The position numbers and the translations under genes were made by a program. Below, one piece after another: positions 58,069 through 64,000 of a stretch of DNA of 64,000 bases. Each line of letters begins with the position of its first letter. The first letter of the stretch is position 1. The notes under the pieces are model-generated. The model worked only from the letters and a program-made list of their open reading frames with translations, was not told the origin of the DNA and made no database searches. Source of the stretch: Armillaria gallica (lineage: Eukaryota; Basidiomycota; Agaricomycetes; Agaricales; Physalacriaceae); NCBI GenBank assembly GCA_037576215.1, contig JBANDB010000001.1, positions 4,154,001 to 4,218,000 of the forward strand, given 5' to 3'.

Positions 58069-58775
58069 CCGTGTGTTGACGACTCAAACGGTTCAAGCTG
58101 ACTCCACGCGCCGGGTGCTGCTTAAATGTCAACAACAAATGAGTAATGTGAAGCTAGTATATCCATTTGAACTTGGGAAGGTTCGACTCGGAACCCTTTC
58201 CGAGCCATGTATTCATTTTAAACCATAAATTATGGCCTGGAAAAATTAGAGACCGGAAAGAATATTTCTGATGAAGAAGTCGCGCGTCTTTTACATGGCA
58301 GAGTTGTTTTTCATAGTGGAATGCTATCAGCGACGCGTGAAAAGCAAATTGTTACGGTAGCATTAATCGTGGGAACGGATGATGCCGCCATTTCCTCAAA
58401 TCCGGCACCTGCCGTAGCTCTCTCCTCCAGAGTCCTCCTTTGCTCCTCCTTGGAGCCGACTGTGCGGCAGTTCAACTACCCCATACTTTTGTATTTTATG
58501 CGGTGAAAACAACTGAGAAAAATTGCCAGCTATACATTAGGCATGCGTAATCAGGACATCCAACATTCTCATAAATTATCATAACCATGACTCGTGGATG
58601 GAGGTGATTGCTCTTCTCGCCATCATCTATCTGTAAAGTGAACGTCAAGCATGCCCAGCTCAGCTATGTGTTCCTCTTGGATCTCGGGCCATGTCTCCAC
58701 GCTTTTAATGACTGTCGGAAGTTTTTCGGCAACTCGGGCCAACGACACCGCCGCGAGGTCGCGAGAAGAGCGCAG
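58069..58775. other. Intergenic, no gene recognised
   Basis: About 700 bases between the tRNA and the protease promoter. A ggttcgactc motif near 58176 resembles a tRNA B box, but no acceptor or anticodon stem can be folded around it. Short open frames carry no motifs. Confidence 0.45.
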
Positions 58776-58783
58776 TATAAAAT
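58776..58783 (+). promoter_or_regulatory. TATA box of the aspartic protease gene
   Basis: TATAAAAT lies 38 bases before the ATG at 58814, a normal distance for a short leader. No other ATG lies between. Confidence 0.55.
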
Positions 58784-58813
58784 AGCCGTTTAGACCCAAG
58801 CTTTTTCTCCAAA

Positions 58814-60204
58814 ATGCCTCTCATTTCCACGCTGTGGCTGCTTCTGACCTTGGGTAGTGCGTTCTGTCAAGAAAGGTATGGCATAATGTACTAGCCATTA
58901 TTCCGATAAAAAATTCTTACCATACGTATAGCTCCACTACCTTCACTGTACCCATCAGTATAACCAAGCAGGGCTATCGAACGATACCTATTTCGTAAAG
59001 TCTTTTCCCAGTGTTCGAGAGGTCGACTTGACGTTATTGTATTCTAGGCTGGGCACACCTCCTCGAGAGTTCAATCTCTGGCTTGACACAGGCTCGGATC
59101 CTACATGGGTTCTAGCCCAATCGTGTATCGACTCGTGCCCGATTTCGGATGCCAACCGTACGGCATATATCCCATCTGAATCCTCGACTTATAATGCCAC
59201 GGGGGAGACTCTCGACGTTAACTATCTCGGAGGCGCCGTTTCCGGGTACATTTCTCTTTGAATGACTAACATTGTGCTCACTGAGAAGACAGCACAATAT
59301 TTACTGATACATTGTCCATCGGAAACACTTCAACTGGAGTGTCCACACGAGTCCTCCTCGCCAACTACTCAAATTGGGTATGGCTCGACGCAGACGGAAT
59401 GCTTGGCTTGGTTTTTCCTCGCGCAGAGTAGGTTTTTCATTTACCCGAGGCGAGGTTTACTCACAGCGGTGTAGGGATGCCGTCCATGCCTCCCTCCTTG
59501 AGAGTCTCTTCAATCCAGAGATCCTGGAAGCGCATGAATTCGCCATTTATGCCGGACAAGAACTCTCGCCAAACAACGGCGTCGTCCAATTCGGTGGCCA
59601 CTCCACCGAGTACAACAGCACGGACGTGACCTACTTCAACGTTCAGCGCTACACCGACTACAACAATGAGCTTATTTATTGGTCCACCTATATCAACCGT
59701 GTCGACTTTAGTCTGAATACGAACGGGAGCATACAGGTCAATACCGTATATGTGCAGAATTATGCGGTGTGGGACACTGGGTCGTCTTGGATAACCGTGC
59801 CGGAGGCTTACATCGAAGACATCTACGCAGGCATTGGAATGAACTATACCTTCATTAAGCAGGGTGGTCGACCATTATGCGAGGATCTTCGGAAATTGGA
59901 CTTCAACATGACTATGATACTTCCGGAGGGTACGATCACCATCCGCCCTGCAGACCTAATTGCGCCGGGATATACGGAGGAGCAGTACTGTTGGCCTATG
60001 TTCGAGCCGTAAGGATTTCCCCTACAACTTTAGTCTAGTTCTTTCATTGACCGTCTCCTCAGAACCTCCGGCAACGGATGGCTCGTCGGTATGCACCTTA
60101 TTCGTAATTTTTACACGGTGTGGGATCTGGGTGGCTGGGAGATATCGGACAACTTGCAGCCACGGCTTGGGTTCGCAGAGTTGAAGGCTGAGTATCATCC
60201 TTGA
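58814..60204 (+). pseudogene. Pepsin-type aspartic protease (A1) with one frameshift
   Basis: Secreted acid endopeptidase. The signal peptide MPLISTLWLLLTLGSAFCQ is followed by TFTVPISITKQGYRTIPIS. Exon 3 has the first catalytic motif, FNLWLDTGSDPTWV, and later exons give IFTDTLSIGN, LANYSNWVWLDADGMLGLVF. The second motif is YAVWDTGSSWITVP. The C-terminus, spliced as FEPTSGNGWLVGMHLIRNFY, ends in LQPRLGFAELK, a normal pepsin ending. Between them the frame GVGMPSMPPSL shifts to LESLFNPEILEAHEF at 59489-59497, in a CCTCCCTCC tract. Loss of one four-base unit from that tract would explain it. All other joins are in phase and both catalytic Asp are kept. Either a very recent pseudogene or an assembly error. 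Confidence 0.75.
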
Positions 60205-60754
60205 GCATAGGTTCAGCTACAGCATGCTTGAAATATAATTGACACCCACAGCATGGCCGCCTTGCTGTTCGTCCATAAACTTACCATAGGCCTGCCTCTT
60301 CCTTCTGTAAACTTGACATCGGTCTGTCAGGAGTTGGCCGCGGGACTGCCCCACAAGAGCTAGTCACAACTCCACAGAATAAACATTACTGCCTTGAGCA
60401 TCATCTCCGCTGGCATGGTCGGTGTTGGGCTTTCATTTTCCAACTATACGGAACTAGTATCTGTTGAGATGCCCAGAATTGCACTCACCCAAGCGAAGAT
60501 TCGTACGTGAGCTGTTGCTACATGTTTGAGACGTCGATCTTCCAGTTGGATAGCCAGGTTTACTGACGTCGGGGACGTGATTTCCCTTCAGAACAATGAT
60601 ACCAGCATCAAAGATGTACAGTAGCGGAGTCCAGACATCTAAGGACAACTAAATAGAATAGTATTCTTTAGTATGTGGAAACACGTCAAGTACAATTTGC
60701 CTCGAATCTGTTGAACGCACTCAAATACTACACTGTGACTAATCCTCCCAAAGA
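60205..60754. other. Convergent intergenic region, no gene recognised
   Basis: About 550 bases between the protease stop and the stop of D-amino-acid oxidase copy 1. Short open frames only. It must contain both 3' untranslated regions. Confidence 0.5.
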
Positions 60755-62139
60755 TTATCTCTTCTTGTACAGCACGTCCTCCAATAATCCTAACGCCAGA
60801 CTTACAGATCCCCAGGAAGACATAAACCCATATCCACCATGCCTGCACCGTAGAGTGTGTTATGACGAGTCCACAAAATGATCAAAAATAAATGAATCTT
60901 ACCCATAATTCAGCACCAAAGGAACAGTCCCGCTCAAGTCCACATCGGTCCGAATGCCTTGCTTTCTTCCCGGTCTCAAACCGCACCGATCTTCGATGAT
61001 GATAAATTCTATGTCCTCCACCCTCGCTTCCCTAATTGCCCGTACTTCCGGAGGGGCGATTTTCGGATATATCTTCAGAACACGTTCCAATATCTCCTTA
61101 CTCGTTTCTGCGCGCGCAAGGGGATACCAATCATCCTTTACGAATGTCCCCCCAACGACGACATCCCCGCTGCGTCTGGGGATGACATAACTCATCGGCC
61201 CGTCGTAGGTATGAATACATTCATCAACCCACGGCGCCTTCAACAAGACGGTTTGCCCACGAATTGCGATTACATCTTTATCCTCCACTCCACCTAGGAA
61301 CCTTGCTCCGAGGCCAACGCATGCGACAACCGCGGCTGGTTTATATGAGTTCTTTGCATCGGTGAATGGGCCCACACCACCTTCCATGACCTGGGACACA
61401 TGCTGGACCTGTCCGCGGACTATAGCACCCCCATGCGCAAGAAATCGAGATAGTAAATAATTGAGATATATCGGCACGTCGATTGAGAAGGTGCTGAATG
61501 ACACGCCCTCAACAAATCCTTCGGGAAGTTCTCCAGGATCCGTGTATCGAAACTATAGGGTGAGTTTGATATGCCTAGATTCGAAAGTGGGAGTAGTGGA
61601 AGCGTACATCTGGCATAGACTCTAAGAGGTGTGGCTTTGGTCTTGATTCATCATAGTATGACTTTTTTGTGAGTCGCTTGAAGCATCTTTCGGCTTCACT
61701 ACCTGGCGCAGATAAGTCCCACATGATCTTGAAGGTTTCATTATCAATTTCTTGAACGCATCGTGCAGCGTGAGTGTTAACGTCGGGCTTATCTCTGGAA
61801 CCGTAAAACCGACCTGATTGTTTCGGGTGGGCTTCGTCGACATAAGCTTGAGAGCTACCGGAATGTATGGCTCCCTAGCACGGGATCGTACTTGGCGTGC
61901 GTACAGATGAAATACAGTACCCACCGCCCATTGGCTTGTGTATCTGATGGTCAACGGATCGCTTGGTAATGTCTCCGCGATAACGGCGACATGGTATTTC
62001 CCAGTTTCTTGTATCCGCAAGGCAGTCGTCAGACCAATCACACCTAAGAAACAGGTTAACGTCAATCAAAACTGACGGGGCCTACTTACCTGCACCGCAC
62101 AACGATCTCTTTCTCAGAGTCGATGGCCTGAGAGGCCAT
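60755..62139 (-). CDS. D-amino-acid oxidase, copy 1 (frameshift in FAD motif)
   Basis: FAD enzyme that oxidises D-amino acids to keto acids with peroxide. The first exon, MASQAIDSEKEIVV, should run into the dinucleotide fold, but GAGVIGLTTALRIQ lies in another frame; compared with copy 2, two bases appear to be missing near 62092-62104. The rest is coherent: ETLPSDPLTIRYTSQWAG, EIDNETFKIMWDLSAPGSEA, HLLESMPD, VSFSTFSIDVPIYLNYLLSR, VACVGLGARFLGGVEDKD, GPMSYVIPRRSGDVVVGGT, EDRCGLRPGRKQGIR, LVLNYGHGGYGFMSSWG. In place of the usual GAHHVS it has GAIHSGSS. The C-terminal KKR is not a peroxisomal SKL signal. A start at 62291 would avoid the frameshift by adding an unlikely 68-residue extension. Confidence 0.7.
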
Positions 62140-62305
62140 GAGATGCATCGACAAGATAGAGGAAAGTACACGCTTCCAACTAAAGAAGACCAAGACCCGG
62201 CCGCGGCATCATGATAGGTACTTCGTTCAAACCGATTTCGAATTCCTTTACTTATAGGTCTTCGGACCCTTGATACTTTCACAATCAGCATAAGGCCTCA
62301 GCATC

Positions 62306-63738
62306 TTAGATCTCCTTCAGTGCATTCTCTAGAAGCTCCGTAGCAGCAAACGCAGACCCCCACGACGATTGGAATCCCTGGCCACCATGTCTAAGTAAGG
62401 TCGTGCAGGATTAGCTTCCGATAACTCAGAGAAACAATCGACATATTACTGACCCATAATTGCTGACGAGAGGAACTTTCTTTCCTTTGTTCTCTGTCCA
62501 TCGGACATCAAGCCGTATGCCACCCTTCCTTCCGGGTCTCAAACCACACCCTTCTGAAATGATGATTGGCCGGACATCGTCGATTGTAGGTGCCCGTTGT
62601 GCGCGGATCTCTGGCGGTGCGAGCTCCGGGCACAGTGCAAATGCGCGCTCAAGAATGTCTTCAGAGGTTTCGGGCCGTGGGTTTGGGTACCTAAAACCAT
62701 CAAACACACGTCCACACGTGTAACAGAAATTCTGGAGCATACCAATCATTGTCGATCTTCGTACCACCTACAATGACCTATAAATTATATTTTCCATTCA
62801 GTAAAGGAGTCGGCGAAATACTCGGAAGGTACTTACATCACCACTTCTTCTCGGTATAATATACGTCCACAGCCCTTCCTTCGTACTGATTGTCCTACCA
62901 AACCTGATCCACGGCGCCCGAATCAATAAGATCTGTCCGCGGATCGGGTAACAGTCCTTGTCTTCAATTCCCACCAAAAACCGAGCCCCAAGACCTGCGC
63001 AGACGATTACAGCATCAGGCGATGTGGGAACCTTACTTCCAGTGAAGATGCTCGCTCCGCCTTCCACGACCTGAGCAATATCCTGGACGGCTCCACGGAC
63101 GATGGCGCCACCCTTAGAAAGGAAACGGGAGAGCAAGTAATTGAGATACACGGGTGTATCGATGGTAAGCGTGCTGAACGACACCCCGCTCAGAGTGTTC
63201 GGCACCAGAGAGCTTCCGGCAAGCTCTTGAACTAAAAAATATACATCTCAGGATATGATACCATGTCGAATAGCCCACGTACGTCTGGCATCCACGATAG
63301 ATGGTGAGGATCTAGTTCGGACTTCTGCCCGTAATACTCAATCTGTGGCAGTCGCAAAAAGCAAGCCTCCGCTGCCCCCCCTGGAGCAGAGAGTTCCCAC
63401 ATAACCTTGAAAGTATCCGAGTCGAGCTCTTTTATGATTGTTAGAACATAGTAAAAATATATCAATCACGGAGAGAGCACGCACTGAACTGTCGTGGATC
63501 ATTCTCTGCATGACTGACATGATGAGCCCCCTATCGAGACGAATAGCAAGAGAATTTAGCACAGAACATAAAGGTCACATACCGCCCAAAGACTTGTGTA
63601 TTTTATCGTCTTGGGATCTGATGGCAAGACTTCAGCTACAATGGTCACTGCATATCCTCCTTTTTCTTGGATGTTCAACGCTGTTGTTAATCCAATCACA
63701 CCTGCACCGATAACAACGACATTCTTCAGTTGCTCCAT
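62306..63738 (-). CDS. D-amino-acid oxidase, copy 2
   Basis: Tandem paralogue of copy 1, upstream of it on the same strand with only about 165 bases between. MEQLKNVVVIGAGVIGLTTA is the intact FAD-binding N-terminus. Next come EVLPSDPKTIKYTSLWAG and, over an intron, GAHHVSHAENDPRQF, then LDSDTFKVMWELSAPGGAAE, LSG, VSFSTLTIDTPVYLNYLLSR, VQDIAQVVEGGAS, VIVCAGLGARFLVGIEDKDC and YPIRGQILLIRAPW. YIIPRRSGD continues after an intron to VIVGGT. EGCGLRPGRKGGIRLDV, VPLVSNYGHGGQGFQSSWG and ATELLENALKEI follow. Catalytic Tyr/Arg positions in the YIIPRR and GLRPGRK blocks are kept. No obvious peroxisomal signal. Intact. Confidence 0.87.
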
Positions 63739-64000
63739 GAGAAAGCTCTGGAAGTGGGCTGTGATGGAAACGAAAACTGCATATCAGTCGACTTCACCCG
63801 CAATAAGATGGACGCGACAGGTGTCGGATAGTGCCGAGGTATCCACTTGGCCTCGGCAAAAGAAAATAAACCCGTGTCCTCCCGTGTTTGGGACAAAACG
63901 AGGAGGTATAGTATTTTCCACGTATATTACAGGGTTTTACTTGACGCATTCAAAACATTGACATCATCGTTCTCCAAATCTTTTCCATCCGCTTTTGGCT
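63739..64000. other. Upstream region of D-amino-acid oxidase copy 2
   Basis: Probable promoter on the minus strand. I see no clear TATA box at a fixed distance, no open frame with motifs, and no repeat before the window ends. Confidence 0.4.

Noticed and set aside
58170..58206. tRNA-like B box (ggttcgactc) after the tRNA-Val gene
   Set aside because: No matching acceptor stem, D arm or anticodon stem can be folded around it.
1..64000. CRISPR arrays, operons, rRNA, viral genes, LTR retrotransposons, phage
   Set aside because: No regularly spaced direct repeats, no polycistronic layout, and no integrase, reverse transcriptase, capsid or rRNA sequence seen; the DNA is fungal nuclear in character.

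Overview
The window reads as nuclear DNA of a filamentous basidiomycete, probably an agaricomycete. Nearly every gene is cut by many GT-AG introns of about 45-60 bases. Several families are typical of mushroom-forming fungi: a DUF6593 protein, a small cysteine-rich secreted protein of the GPIAYGICQTG type, a WOPR (Gti1/Pac2) regulator, a multi-pass membrane protein with an LTDLY/W..W.RWLVVLLP core, a secreted GMC oxidoreductase and a glyoxal-oxidase-type copper radical oxidase. No bacterial, viral or organellar gene was seen.

Layout. 0-11 kb: an unassigned tail at the edge, a WOPR transcription factor with an 11-base microexon, a broken 6-4 photolyase/cryptochrome gene, an RMD1/DUF155 protein (+) and exocyst Sec5 (-). 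11-21 kb: two F-box genes in inverted orientation flank a 6.3-kb spacer that holds sphingolipid fatty acid 2-hydroxylase (-) and a large unknown, possibly deaminase-like protein (+). One arm also carries a 382-bp MITE-like insertion. 21-33 kb: a decayed kinase-like gene, a GMC oxidoreductase, a secreted histidine acid phosphatase, an Ime2-like kinase with a lesion, two hypothetical genes and a group of near-perfect hairpins. 33-41 kb: a multi-pass membrane protein, a zinc alcohol/polyol dehydrogenase and a glyoxal oxidase, all (-). 41-44.7 kb is gene-poor. 44.7-57 kb: mismatch-repair MLH1 (+) converging on the giant furry/Tao3/Mor2 morphogenesis protein (-), then a DUF6593 protein and a small secreted protein. 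58-64 kb: an intron-containing tRNA-Val, a pepsin-type aspartic protease and a tandem pair of D-amino-acid oxidases.

How the genes relate. Housekeeping genes (Sec5, RMD1, MLH1, Tao3, fatty acid hydroxylase, dehydrogenase) have reading frames that follow their families. Accessory genes often carry one frameshift (Ime2-like kinase, aspartic protease, first D-amino-acid oxidase, glyoxal oxidase after its signal peptide) or several lesions (photolyase, kinase-like remnant). Raw reads are needed to separate pseudogenes from assembly indels. Three secreted or peroxide-forming oxidase types (GMC, glyoxal oxidase, D-amino-acid oxidase) plus an acid phosphatase and a protease fit a saprotrophic or wood-associated lifestyle; that is inference.

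The least expected structures are introns built mostly of a perfect inverted repeat (5257-5305 and 15348-15384), similar long hairpins near 33 kb, and the inverted F-box duplication with patchy identity and a one-sided insertion. No clearly new multi-gene system was recognised. All exon joins are by eye from family similarity and splice consensus.
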